NCBI RefSeq assembly: GCF_029931775.1
Contig: NW_026612050.1
Location: 434,001 to 498,000, forward strand
Length of the DNA: 64,000 bases
Direction of reading: 5' to 3'
From: Euleptes europaea
Lineage: Eukaryota; Chordata; Lepidosauria; Squamata; Sphaerodactylidae
The notes below the pieces were generated by a model that saw nothing but the letters and a program-made list of their open reading frames with translations, had not been told where the DNA came from and did no database searches. Positions 1-11,035 of this stretch are shown one piece after another (the first letter of the stretch is position 1; each line of letters begins with the position of its first letter). The position numbers and the translations under genes are program-made.

Positions 1-244
1 AATTTACAAGGACATATAGAATCCCCTGCCAGATGGCAATTTACTTAAAGGGGGCGCCATCGCTCATAGCAGCCTATTATCATAATATTGGTAAAAACGA
101 GAAAGTAATTGGGTACTTTGCTGCTCTCCTACCTGGACCCTATTTTTTCCTCAATTCCTCACTTTTTTTTTTTTGAGTTGTTACCGGTGCTAGGCATAGG
201 AGAACCCCCCAACCCCACCCCACCTCCAGCCTATACAGAATTCA

Positions 245-820
245 TAGTCATGGGATAAGAGGACAAATCCTCTTGTGGATTGAGAGCTGGCTGAAAGTAG
301 AAAGTAGGAATAAATGGAGGGATGTGAGCAGTGGGGTCCCTCAGGGATCTCTGCTGGGACCAGTGCTTTTCAACCTGTTCATCAAAGACCCGGAGCTGGG
401 GGCGAAAAGTTTGCAGATGACAGCAAATCATTTAGGGTGGTTAAAACAAAACCAGACTGTGAAGAGCTCCAAAAGGATCTCTCCAAACTGAGTGGGCATT
501 AAAGCGGCAAATGCAATTCAATGGGAGCAAGTGTAAAGTGATGCATATTGGGGCAAAAAATCCCAACGTCACATATACACTAATGGGGTCTGTGCTGGCA
601 GCAACAGACCAAGAAAGGGATCTTGGGGTGGTAGTGGATAGCTCAATGAAGATGTCAACCCAGTGTGCAGCTGCTGTGAAAAAGGCAAATTCCATGCTGG
701 CCATAATTAGACGAGGAATAGAGAATAATACTGCTGCTATCATACTGCCCTTGTACAAATCTATGGTGAGACCACACTTGGAATACTGTGTACAGTTCTG
801 GTCACCACACAAAAAATGTT
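245..820 (+). mobile_element. CR1 LINE fragment, reverse transcriptase C-terminal part
   Basis: Translations in shifting frames give recognisable CR1 reverse transcriptase blocks: the [18 protein letters not shown] turn motif, then CKVMHIG, a DLGVVVD block and VRPHLEYCVQFWSP. These are the usual order of the RT palm/thumb and downstream region of CR1 ORF2. The frame changes between blocks, so the copy is a dead fragment lacking endonuclease and 3' UTR. It differs clearly from the CR1 copies at 45.7-46.6 kb and 60-62 kb, so it belongs to another, probably older, subfamily. Confidence 0.85.
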
Positions 821-860
821 ATTACAGAGCTTGGGAAGAAGCAACTAAAACAACTAAAAT

Positions 861-1573
861 CAAGCTAAAATACCCATGCAAAACATAAGAACAACAATTA
901 AAACACAGGGCAGGAAGGAGGGATCACTGAGGGAACACCTCCTTCCTTTATCATAGACAGCATTTCTGCACTGCTGACATTATAGCAGGGCCACCAGAAA
1001 GACTTAGGTTAGATCCCAGTGCCTAGGGCACATCTTGTTCCATTATACTGAGCAAAGCATCGAATCATTACATGACATCTCATTAAAGTATTTAATGATT
1101 TTTCATACTTTGATAAATTGCCTCATCTTCATTTTTCTCTAATTGGGAATGCTAGCTACCCATCTAGTTTTATTTCCTCTATTTTAGTGCTCTACAAAAC
1201 TCTGTATACTGGCATAGTTGTACAGCATCGTTATCTAGATCCTAACTAGTAGAGGGTAACATATCGTTACTTTTGAATGATAAGGGGATGAGATTCATCT
1301 AATTATTTTCATATATTGCTCTTTGGCACAAGCTTGTTAACAAGCCCTGGCAAAAAATATAAGGCCATACCAATTTGTTTTGCCTGAAATCGAGTAACAA
1401 ACGGTTTTAGTTAAGTTTGATACATAAGTCTTATTCTGTGCCTTTCATATATTCTTCCAGCACGAGATTTACTGTCCCTAGTATTAACATCAAAATAAAT
1501 TCTAATTTAAAAAAATTAAAATTAGATTAAGCTGGCCAAGATAATGCCGCAAGATACAGCATTATGAAAATAT
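861..1573. other. No gene recognised
   Basis: AT-rich intergenic sequence with no open frame of note, no recognisable repeat and no splice-bounded exon that I can support. Confidence 0.5.
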
Positions 1574-2690
1574 TGGAACTACGTATACACACACTTGACA
1601 GAGCATTACTAAATGATATTAGGTATATGTAAATCACAGAAATTTTAAAATACTTACTTTCCATAGGCAGCAAAGAGATGAGAGATTACTGAGCGATCAA
1701 TAAACAGCACCCTAAAATCTAATAAGCAACACATTTTGCTTCCAGCACTGAAATTCCAGCACCGAAGTGTTTTTGCTCTGGCCAATATTTGCAAATTAGT
1801 TTTAAATTCCATAAACCATTTTAAAATGTAAAATGCTATATGGCTGTTGTTCTGCCGCTTCTCAGTGGGCCCCCTTTTCCTCTAGCGCAATGATGTGGCC
1901 TCCCATTATCGTAGAGTCCAATGAGCAATGAGGGCAAGGAGGCTGGTGTGAGCTTACGGCTTGCTTTATTGGCCAAGAAGTCATAACCGGGTTAGTCAGG
2001 ATACAGACGAACAGCTCTGCAATCCTGTCACACCGAGGGAGGGGCAATGCAAGAGGTTTTATAGACATTTGACATTCCAGTACAACATTGATACATTTAC
2101 ATAACATACGATGTTAGCTTGTCAATGCAACGTCATTAGTTTCTACAGCGCCTGCATGAGCAATGCTACATTAATGAATGGAGCCTAGTGTTCCCTTGCA
2201 GGCTGAAGCGAAAGTATCTGAAGGGGGAAGGGGGGGATGCTGGAGTGTTCCTTATCAGACATTGGAATGTGTGTGCGTGTGTGCTAAAGGAAAGGGGGGG
2301 CACTGAGAAGCTGCTTCTGCCAGCTAATGGCTTTTGCGAGTCAGTGGCTTATGCGTGTATGTCTGAATGTCATTACTCCGGCACAACAGAACTATGTATA
2401 CACACACACACTTACTTCAGCACTTGACAGAACATTACTAAATGATATTGGGTATATGTAAATCACAGAAATTTTAAAATACTTACTTTCCACAGGCAGC
2501 AAAGAGATGAGAGATTACTGAGCGATCAATAAACAGCACCCTAAAATCTAATAAGCAACACATTTTGCTTCCAGCACTGAAATTCCAGCACTGAAGTGTT
2601 TTTGCTCTGGCCAATATTTGCAAATTAGTTTTAAATTCCATAAACCATTTTAAAATGTAAAATGCTATATGGCTGTTGCTCTTAGTTGGA
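1574..2690. repeat. ~270-bp direct duplication flanking an LTR-like insert
   Basis: The stretch 1574-1847 recurs at about 2389-2678 with only a handful of substitutions by eye (for example ccatag/ccacag and accgaag/actgaag) plus a short CA-rich length difference near the start of the second copy. Between them sits a 541-bp segment with LTR-like ends. The high similarity says the duplication is young compared with most repeats here. Confidence 0.85.
1848..2388 (-). mobile_element. Solo LTR-like fossil, family uncertain
   Basis: The segment starts TGTTCTGCCG and ends CGGCACAACA, so its ends form the TG...CA inverted repeat typical of LTRs. On the minus strand an AATAAAG-type signal (in ccaataaagcaagccg, around 1966-1977) is followed by about 120 bases to the end, as in an R-U5 layout. 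No gag, pol or second LTR is next to it. Because the duplicated host sequence starts directly after its right end, a normal short target duplication is not visible. It looks like a lone LTR of a retrovirus-like or Gypsy-like element. Confidence 0.55.
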
Positions 2691-3540
2691 AGTGATATTG
2701 GAACATACAATATCAAAAGATACAAACCTGGGAAGCATTTTATAATACATCCATTTTGTTATATCATGGGCAGTTGCAAATTTGTTGATGTTCCGTTACT
2801 ATATGGTATAGATATTTTAACATGATCCCTCAAGGTAAAAGTCTTCGCTTTAGTTGCACTTTTCACTTTTTTGGTGGGTTGCTGGCTGTGACTGCTTAGG
2901 GCCTAGCAGGGCCCAGACCAGGCTTGCTTATTTTCTAATTAAGCTCCATACTGTTTTGAAAGTACCAGGTGATGTAGAGTTACTACACCTTTTATCCATG
3001 GTGCACTGGTGGAAATCATTTTGCAATGTCAATGATAGCTGGCATAACCAGAAGTTGTATATGGTCCAAACCTTTGAGACAAAGGTCAGGTTGGACAATG
3101 GTTCTTCAGCTGCCCATGGTACTGCAGCTTTTGGATTGAGTTCTGCCATGATATCTCAGCCATTGATTTTGCTGGGTTTAAAACCATTTCATCTGGAGTA
3201 TACAAAAGCCAAAATTAACATCCAAATGCATATCCTTAAAGTCTCCCACTCTTTAGCACTGTTATAGCGAATACAAACTGAACACCTAATGACAGTTGGT
3301 AATATTCCAAAACATTAGCATCTGGCCAGTATTCTACCACAGACTCAGATTTCAAGAAGGTTTTGGTGAATTGTTTAAGAGAGTGAATCTGCAGATATGC
3401 AACATATGTTTAAGTTGCATCACCAGAATCACACACACATCTTACCAAAGAGGATTGTGCACAGACGTTTTTCACATTTTTTGCTTAGTGACTTATGAAG
3501 ATGGCTTCAATTTGACTAAATATAAGCAGCTTGTTTGCTG
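2691..3540. other. No gene recognised
   Basis: A 137-codon open frame at 2854-3267 on + has no recognisable domain, no splice context and ordinary base composition. I treat it as chance. No clear repeat. Confidence 0.5.
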
Positions 3541-4075
3541 ACCTTTAAAGACCTAAACTGTCTGGGACCATCATACCTGTGGGACTGCTTCTCCTGATAC
3601 ATCCCCCAAAGAGTGCTGTGCTCAGCTGAAACAACTTACTGGTGGTCCCTGGCCCAAAAAGTGTCTGGCTGTCCTTAACCTGTTGAAATGCTCTATCAAG
3701 TGAGACCCAGCCCCTGTGGGACTTGAAGCAATTCTGCAGGACCTGTAAGACTGAGATGTTCCACTGGGCCTATGGTTGAGGACAGCACCTGTCTCCATCT
3801 TGCTGGCCTCCCTCCCTTCCCTTTTGTTTACTTATATCCTATCTACTTTATTCCCTATTTCTTCCCTTACTGAGAGTATCCTATTGTTCCCTCCCCTTAT
3901 TTTCTACTCTGAATTGGTTCCTGCTATTGTTATACTATTATATTAAGGGTGCCCTTCCAATTTTAAAGAGATATTGTGGTTTACATTGTTGAGATTTTAA
4001 CTGTGCTGCTCTGAGCCTGACTTAGTCGGGAATGGGCAGCATAAAAATGGAATAAATAGATAATAGCTTTAAATT
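3541..4075 (+). mobile_element. LINE-like 3' tail (L2/CR1-group type)
   Basis: The text from acctttaaagacctaaactgtctggg to agtcgggaatgggcagcataaaaatggaataaataga resembles a common squamate LINE 3' region that ends in a tail of AATAAAT-like units. No reverse transcriptase is preserved. Family assignment is from memory of similar repeats and is tentative. Confidence 0.45.
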
Positions 4076-4233
4076 TATCCTGCAGAATTGTGCTTGATAT
4101 CATGGAAAAATAAATGCTTTGTTAATCAGTGGCGTGGTGTCAAATAACAACAAAATGGTTATGAGGACATTCACCAAGATTGCTATAAAGACTAGTATTA
4201 GATTTGTACTGATCAGTCAATTATGAGATATTA

Positions 4234-4534
4234 AAAGTAAAGGTCCCCTGTGCAAGCACTGGGTCATTCCTGACCCATGGGGTGACGTCACATCCCGACG
4301 TTTCCTAGGCAGACTTTGTTTACGGGGGGGGGGCGTTGCCAGTGCCTTCCCCAGTCATCTTCCCTTTACCCCCAGCAAGCTGGGTACTCATTTTTCCGAC
4401 CTCGGAAGGATGGAAGGCTGGGTCAACGTTGAGCCGGCTACCTGCAACCAACTTCCGTTGGGATCGAACTCAGGTCGTGAGCAAAGCTTGGACTGCAGTA
4501 CTGCAGCTTACCACTCTGTGCCACGGGGCTCCTA
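4234..4534 (-). mobile_element. tRNA-derived SINE, full length, with 12-bp TSD
   Basis: On the minus strand it begins with a tRNA-like head (gtggcacagagtggtaagctgcag, an A-box-like start, then gagttcgatcc as B box). The body contains the conserved ggtaaaatgagtacccagcttgctggggg stretch and the tail reads gcttgcacaggggaccttt. It is flanked by tatgagatatta at 4222-4233 and 4535-4546, a 12-bp target-site duplication. The same family occurs at 41566-41862 (+) and as a part at 13897-14017 (-). Confidence 0.9.
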
Positions 4535-4549
4535 TATGAGATATTACTA

Positions 4550-5050
4550 ACACAATATTACAGTTTTTTAAGAGGAACATGTTTTATATTTCATACTGTA
4601 TACACATCCCTGATGCCACAAGCATCATTCCCTACCCTTAAGGTTATCGTAATGTCACTGTCTAATACTAGATGAAGCTTTTGACATCCGATGAAGCTAA
4701 CAGTTATGTGTGAAACCACTGTAATTACTACTACATGGATCAGATAGTCAGGAAACAGGAAGCTGCCAATAAGCACTTACATCCATTATATCCTACTTGT
4801 GCAAGTATTTATTATATTCCACAATAAAACTGCTAAAAAGTTTGAGCTATGAAAAAAATCAGGTATCTTGAAACAATTATTTCTAAAGCTGCATAATGAA
4901 AACATTTGTTATAAGCAGAACTCCCCTTTGTGTTTCTCTGGATGCAAACCAGTATCTGTATATCCCAGTGTTGATATATAGTCTCTTAATTGAAGAGACA
5001 GCCAAGAAAAAATGAACACATATTTATTGACAGATTTTTCCTTAAAGAGT
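4550..5050. other. No gene recognised
   Basis: AT-rich sequence without supported feature. The short reverse-strand frames here lack any recognisable motif. Confidence 0.5.
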
Positions 5051-5630
5051 TTTGTGACGGACAAGGGTTTAATCTGCAGGAGAAAGAGCTGACAGACCAA
5101 GAGTGGGTAGAGCCAGAAAAGCTGACGCTCTGAGCTCTGAGGGAGAGAAAGCATTCTGAGCTTGGTAGCGAAACTGAGAAGAAGCATGACTGTACTTTGT
5201 GAACCTAAGGGGTTCTGTAAAGCCTAAGATAGTAGAACACACAACCTGTGGAGTGACAGGATCGAGAACTGGGTGGGAAAGGGCCCTTTCTCAGGTCACA
5301 AAGGGGAATTAGTCTCTGGGGCATAGCTATTCCGGTTGCAGGGTGGTGTGGAGGATTACTGCCCCTGGTGTGGGGTAGTCAGAACAGGAAGAGGGATTTT
5401 GGATATTTCCCCATACTTCTGGAAGTTCTCTGAGCAGAAAGGGTTTCAAAGACCCTTCACTCCTGTTAGCCAGGCTGGGAACAGAGTCTGTGAAACTGAA
5501 TCTGTAACAGTTCTGAGGGATAGAACTAAGCTTGAACACTAAGAACTGAAGAAACCTAACTTGTGAAACATATAAGCTAAAGACAACTTGAGTAACACCT
5601 AAGCTAAGATATCTCTCTGAAGAAATCTTG

Positions 5631-5674
<44 letters not shown>

Positions 5675-5790
5675 TTTTGTGTTTCCTGCCAATTCTGCCT
5701 TTTCCTTAAAAATCCATGTTGTGAGTTCTGTTCAATAAACTTTCCTGTTTTGTTTGTTAAAGTTAAGAAGCATCTAAGACTATTCAAGAT
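5051..5790 (+). mobile_element. Possible LTR-like fossil
   Basis: Starts TGTGACGGAC and contains, near its right side (about 5732-5737), an AATAAA signal followed by tttcctgttttgtttg, which is an LTR-like R-U5 arrangement. No partner LTR, coding region or target duplication was found, so the right boundary is uncertain. It contains a long TG microsatellite. Confidence 0.35.
5632..5673. repeat. (GT)n microsatellite
   Basis: About 20 uninterrupted GT units. The open frames of His-Thr repeats on the opposite strand are artefacts of this tract. Confidence 0.97.
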
Positions 5791-6234
5791 CTAAGACTAT
5801 TCAAGAAACTCTAAGAAATAGTACAGGGCTTTTTTTGGGGGGTGGGGCAGGCTCCTCGTCGGCTCCATTGGCCTATCTCCCCTGTGAGCTGCCCAGCCCT
5901 GTGGCCTCTCCTAAGCATCCACAGGTGAGGGTGGTCTCCTCTCTTGGTGAGAGGTGCTGGAGAGTGGGCCACCATGGTGACAGGCAACACCTGCGGGGTC
6001 CCGGACCACAAGAGTGTGTCCTGTATGGAGGGAGGCCAGGTGATTGTCTGTTCTTGACAAGGCAGTGGGAACCCTCCCAGGGGGAGGGCTGGTGGTTGTG
6101 GTGGTGGGAGTTATGGTGGGAGGCAAGTCATGGCCATGAAGCTTGGCCGAAGCACATTAGACAATAGCAGATATCTGAGTTCGACCGCCTCAGACACAGC
6201 AAACGCTCTGCATAAGGGGCGGATAGTTGGTCTC

Positions 6235-6470
6235 AGGGGCTGTCAATCCCCTTGGGGCTGTCAATCCCGCCCCAGAACACTTGTGCTAGTCCCAGGGGCT
6301 GTCAATCCCGTCCCAGAACACTTGTGCTAGTCCCAGGGGCTGTCAATCCCCTTGGGGCTGTCAATCCCGCCCCAAAACACTTGTGCTAGTCCCAGGGGCT
6401 GTCAATCCCCTTGGGGGGCTGTCAATCCCGCCCCAGAACACTTGTGCTAGTCCCAGGGGCTGTCAATCCA
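6235..6470. repeat. Minisatellite built on ggggctgtcaatcc
   Basis: Eight copies of ggggctgtcaatcc are spaced in a higher-order pattern: pairs joined by ccttg, and pairs joined by cgccccagaacacttgtgctagtccca. The composite unit is about 60 bp, repeated with small variations. Neighbouring sequence (5840-6230) is GC-rich and without recognisable gene. Confidence 0.93.
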
Positions 6471-6479
6471 ATGGGCTGG

Positions 6480-7660
6480 CTTGTCAAGCGTTTTAGTACA
6501 TCCCTCTTGTGAGGTAGGTGGGACTGAGAGAGTTCTGAAAGAACTGTGACTTAGCCCAAGGCACAACAAAGCTGTGCTTTTAAAGGTCTTGAAGTTTTTA
6601 AAGTATGGGAAACTCTGGTCGACATAAGCGAAATGAAAGAGAAACCACAAGCTTTTGATTTCCTCAAACAAGATTTTCCAGAGAAGGCTGATTTAAATCA
6701 GTATCTGAGCCATAAGCTGTTGAGAAGGAAGCATGATTCTTTGTTCCTGCCTGCATTTCTCAATCAGGTCAGTGTCCTTTTGCCAGGGGGAAATTTGAAC
6801 AATTCCACTGTGACAGAGATCTGGCTTCAATATAATATAATGCTGCTGATATAGTACTAGAGTATTTGTAATGCATTTGAGAAGAAGTACCTGATTTTGT
6901 AAAACAAAAATCTCTTGATATAAGAACATGAAACCTACAGGGAATTTGTAAATACTCTGAGCTGTTAATCATTGGCAAATCTGTGTGTATTTAATCTAGC
7001 ATTAATTGTGTTTTTTGTGTACAAAAAAATTGTAGCCTCAAATATAGCTGAACATCCCTCTCCATCTCAAAAGAGAGTTAGGATCCGTAGCGTAGGAGCC
7101 TTTTAATGCATACCTGCATCCACACCAACTGTGCAATGTGTGGAAGTCTCACATCTACCTATGGATGTCTTGTATAACGGTAATCCTATAGTTGGAGCTA
7201 TGGGAATGGCTCCACTCATAGCAGTAGTTTCTGATAGCACAAATAGAGGGGACTTGGTACAGTAGATAGCCTGTTTGCCCCCCTTTTAATCTGTTAACAA
7301 CAACAAGAACACAGGAGATGTGTTGTACACCTTTTAAAGAAAAACGAGTTGTTGTTCTTAAAGGAAAGGGATTGAATATTGGTGGACCACTGCTGCAGAG
7401 GAGATGAACTTGCACTTTCTTTTTGAAAAACTCTTGATGGGCACTATAAATAGATGTCTTATCATTTCAAGATCAGGTTGTGTCTGGTATCAGAGGGGAC
7501 ATTCAAGGACTATTCAACAACAATAATAATTTATAGTACTAGCTGGGGGAGACCAGGATATGCCAGTACAATGGAATAAGTCTATATTGGCTAAAATTTT
7601 AAGGTTTGGTCATTTAACTTAACCAGCTCCAAATTGATAAAGCCAAAGAAACCCTATTCT
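6480..7660. other. No gene recognised
   Basis: Several short overlapping frames of 60-86 codons on both strands, none with a known motif or splice context. No supported repeat. Confidence 0.5.
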
Positions 7661-7663
7661 CAG

Positions 7664-8003
7664 GATTTATTTATTTTGTTGCCATCAAGTCACAGCTGAC
7701 TTATGGTGACCCCTGGTGAGATTTTCAAGGCAAGAGACATTCAGAGGTGGTTTGCCATTGCCTGCCTCTGTGTCACGACCCTGGTATTCCTGGGAGGTCT
7801 CCCAATCCAAATATTAGCCGGGGTCAGGGCTGAGAGTGTGTGACCGGGAGGTCTCCCAATCCAAATATTAGCCAGGGTCAGGGCTGAGAGTGTGTGACTG
7901 GCCCAAGGTCATCCAGCAACCTTCCACAGCACAAGTGGGGATTTGAACCAGGGTTTCCCAAGTCCCAGTCTGACAACTTAACCACTACACCACGCTAGCT
8001 CTC
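7664..8003 (-). mobile_element. tRNA-derived SINE with internal 54-bp tandem duplication
   Basis: On the minus strand it begins agagctagcgtggtgtagtggttaa, then has a B-box-like ggttcaaatcc and the body tgaccttgggccagtcacacac. It ends in the segment agtcagctgtgacttgatggcaac, shared with the 5S-type SINE at 9604-9806. Positions 7792-7845 and 7846-7899 are near-identical 54-bp tandem copies (gggaggtctcccaatccaaa...), an internal duplication I do not see in the other copies. Confidence 0.85.
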
Positions 8004-8346
8004 AAAAAAAATTCTGGAGGCCTGCATGCAAACATGTGATTTCCTTTGTCACCCATTCTAAATTATGCTAACTCAGTATCTGGTAAATGCTTCAGGGGAA
8101 TTTCCTTGTTCCAGGATGTGACACTGCATATATTCCTCCCCCTTCAAAGTAATGGCTCACAGTTGACAGTTCAAATTAGCCTTTCTCTCCATAAAAAGCA
8201 GAGAGCACAGAGTGATTGGCTACCTTCAGTCCTTCTCTTATCAGTGAACAACCCCTTTCTTCCTCTCCTGAGGGATAGAGCCTGTGGTATGGCGCTCCTG
8301 GTAGGAGGAGAGTTCTATACCGCATGCTTGATCCAATTGCTTGCTA

Positions 8347-8752
8347 AGGGACAAAATACAAGTTATGTTTGACATGTGCCCAATCTGATTCATAGTCAAT
8401 CAGAGTAAGGACTAACTTTAAAAAACCTTCAAAAATATTTTCACGATCCTGTGACTCCCAACTACTGCAAGAAGGAAGGAAGAGATTCAGGTTTCCGTCC
8501 TGTACCATTTTGGTAGTTGAAATGGCTCCGGGTAGGGGGACTGTTTGCTCCTTCCTCTGGCTCCATGTGTCTGCTGGTGAAAACAGCATGGGAGGGAAGC
8601 ATGAAGACCCTCCTTCCACCTCACAGTCTTCAGAGCCATAAGGGGTGACAAGCAAATTTTAAAATATTTTGAAAGATTTGTCCTCACTCTAATGTTTGAC
8701 TACGAGTGTCCTCTTCTGATACATGTCAAACATAACATGTATTTTGGCCCTG
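8347..8752. repeat. Long imperfect inverted repeat, MITE-like
   Basis: The left arm begins gggacaaaatacaagttatg and the right arm ends with the reverse complement, cataacatgtattttggccc. Similarity between arms continues inward for roughly 100 bp (tgtttgacatgt, agtcaa, gtgaggac/gtaaggac, caaaatatttt). The whole is about 406 bp. This fits an old palindromic DNA element. No target duplication was confirmed. Confidence 0.7.
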
Positions 8753-9190
8753 AATAAGAAGTTAATATTATGCTCCTCTGGGGCTGGCAGGCATCACACT
8801 CTGTTGGATGAACGCTTTTTTGTCCCCAGTGTTTGTGAAAATCTATGGGTGACTTTTACTGCTTAGAGATTTTTTGACACAGCATTGGATTCTCCCTTTA
8901 TGGAAGATAAAACATGCCAGCAGAGGCTGTTTCCACACAGGTTATTTGCCTTGGTTATTCACTGTTGGGAAGGATTTTCCCCCTGCTTCCCCACAGCATC
9001 ATGGTGCATTAGTGCACCTCCTGGGGTTTCCCTGGCTTTTCTCCAATATTTCCCAAACCTGCTTTGCTGGGAATTTCTTTTAGAAAAAGCATTGGGGCTC
9101 AATTACATACACAGCAGTGCAATATATAGATTGACCTTGAGTGGTGACAAACCTGGTTTATCTAATAATTAAGGTGGGCAGAGCAATCTT
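8753..9190. other. No gene recognised
   Basis: Unique-looking sequence. A 95-codon frame at 8885-9172 has no motif or splice context. Confidence 0.45.
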
Positions 9191-9575
9191 GAAGAGGGGA
9201 CAAAACATCTTTGGAGCTAGCGTGATCCCTGCACCGGTGTTAGTGCCACTTGTGCCGGCTAAAGTGGCACTAACGCCAGTGCATGGCCACTAGCACCAGC
9301 AAAGCCACCGCGGCAGTGTTTCCCCAGCACAAGGGCTCACACCGGCACCAAAGGGGATGTTTCCAGGGCAGGGATGACTTTAGTTAGCTCCTGGGAATGA
9401 CCCCTTTTGCCGGCGCAAACTTGTGCTGGCAAAAAGGGAGGCCTAGCCCCGTGAAACTCCATGGAAGGGTTTCACGGGATTTTCTAAAATTACTTTTTCT
9501 GTTTCTGCCTCAGCACAGCAAGCTACTCGGGGCCGGGGCAGCTGCACCATCCCCAGGCCCATCCCACCCACTCCT
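9191..9575. repeat. GC-rich unclassified sequence, probably an old repeat
   Basis: A local GC-rich stretch with short internal inverted pieces (tagtgccacttgtgccggc / gccggctaaagtggcactaa). It lacks a long open frame, and the surrounding DNA is AT-rich. It looks like transposon-derived sequence rather than a promoter, but I cannot name the family. Confidence 0.35.
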
Positions 9576-9603
9576 TAGGATTGCTCTATTAATCAAGAGA
9601 AGC

Positions 9604-9806
9604 CTGACCAGGATAGCCCAGACTAGCCCAATCTTGTCAGATCTCAGAAGCTAAGCGGAGTTGGCCTTGGACAGTATTTGCATGAGAGACCACCAAGGAA
9701 TACCAGGGTTGTGACCTGGAGGCAGGCAATGGTAAACCACCTCTGAATGTCTCTTGCCTTGTAAAGTCTACAGGGTCTCCGTAAGTCAAATGTGACTTGA
9801 TGGCAA
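9604..9806 (+). mobile_element. 5S rRNA-derived SINE
   Basis: The head reads gcccaatcttgtcagatctcagaagctaagcggagttggccttggacagtatttgcatgagagaccaccaaggaat, which follows vertebrate 5S rRNA internal promoter sequence (A box, intermediate element, C box). It is followed by the SINE body (aggcaggcaatggtaaaccacctctgaatgtctcttgcc) and the tail (aagtcaaatgtgacttgatggca). This is the 5S-headed SINE type known from squamates. It is not a working 5S gene. Confidence 0.92.
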
Positions 9807-10669
9807 AGGGGGGGAAAATCAAGGAAAGATGTCCATATTCCTTCAAACCAATGGCTGTAGCTCAGTATTGCCACATCTGTGCTAATCAAAGAGGAAGTCC
9901 AGAGTACAACCCTTGACACTTTGAAATAACAGAGTTGAAAATACCCCTCTGTCCAGGGCCTTGTAGAGCTGATGTTAACCAGAGGTCAGTATTGAGCAAG
10001 AAGGATTAAAGATGTGCATTTGGGTATATCTAGCCCAAATATATCTTGGGGGGGATACTTCATCAGTACTTTTCAGTTATACTCAGGTATCTGGATGATG
10101 GATATCATTCAGGAACTAGGAAATGTGAATAAGGAACTGGGAATAGGGAACAAACTGGGAACCAACTTCAGCCTCCTATGATATTTGGGGTTCTTGGGAA
10201 TACTCGAATACAGGCCCCAAATATTTCCAGAAATATTCAGGAATATATGGGACTACCTGGGACTGGTATTTTGAGGCCTGTTTCTTCCTCACTTGACAGA
10301 TTTCTTGGGTAACAGGAGGGAGCAAGGCATCCCTCCCAGGCAAATGTGATCACATGTTAGGGGGAGCTGTAACTGTTTGTTCAATCACAATGATTCTCTC
10401 ATACCCCTTAGCTTTCTGACCATGGGCAAATTGGATAAAAAACAGGCTCGACTCCATTTCATGGTAAGATTTTTTGGAGTGCTGCTGATGGTAAGCCTCT
10501 GGCTGCTCTGGTCTGTCTGTGCCTTGGATTAATTCTGCTGCCTGCCTGTCTGGGAGACCCTCATCTTGTTTTGAGCCAGAACAGGTTTACACTTTAGATT
10601 TTAAATTTTAAATTATTTCAAGTGTTCTTTTGTACTGCTAGGGGGGTTGTAGTGGGTCAGAGGTGCTGA
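9807..10669. other. No gene recognised
   Basis: No supported exon. 10020-10260 has loosely repeated ggaatat/ggaactgggaa pieces without a clear period. Confidence 0.45.
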
Positions 10670-10887
10670 ATACAAACAACTTTTTATTGAAAGGTAAAAG
10701 TTTGCATCATTGAAAGCTCTGCTATTGTGTTTTTCTTTTAACACAAAATATGTGAGTGTATGAGTTGTTTTTTCTAAACTAAAACCTCAGTATTCAGGTT
10801 AAATTGCCGTATTGGCACTTGGCGATAAATAAGTGGGTTTGGGGTTGCAGTTTGGGCACTCGGTCTCTAAAAGGTTCGCCATCACTG
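10670..10887 (-). mobile_element. hAT-type DNA transposon end fragment
   Basis: The right end (aaaggttcgccatcactg) and the interior (ttgggcactcggtctctaa, cagtttgggc, ttaaattgccgtattggcac, tactgaggttttagttta on the minus strand) match the left part of the bounded hAT element at 58901-59678 in inverted orientation. Only this end is present. Confidence 0.75.
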
Positions 10888-11035
10888 GTATAGGTAGTAG
10901 ACTGCAGAGAACGGAAACGTTTGGTACTCAAAACTCCTTCCTTCTCACTTTCTGAGGCCTTCCTTGGGGAAGTGATATGAGTCTGTGCGTGTTGCCAGGT
11001 GAGCCTGGCTGCCTTGGTACTGGCTTGCCAAGTAG

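Noticed and set aside
2854-3267. 137-codon frame as a small gene
   Set aside because: No initiation context, domain, splice site or repeat homology; random openness in moderately AT-rich DNA.
5327-5787. His-Thr repeat proteins on the minus strand
   Set aside because: Direct translation of a (GT)n microsatellite.
6235-6470. CRISPR-like array
   Set aside because: Vertebrate nuclear DNA; the spacers are themselves repeated, so it is a minisatellite.
9604-9720. 5S rRNA gene
   Set aside because: The 5S-like part is truncated at its start, diverged and followed by a SINE body, so it is a 5S-derived SINE head.
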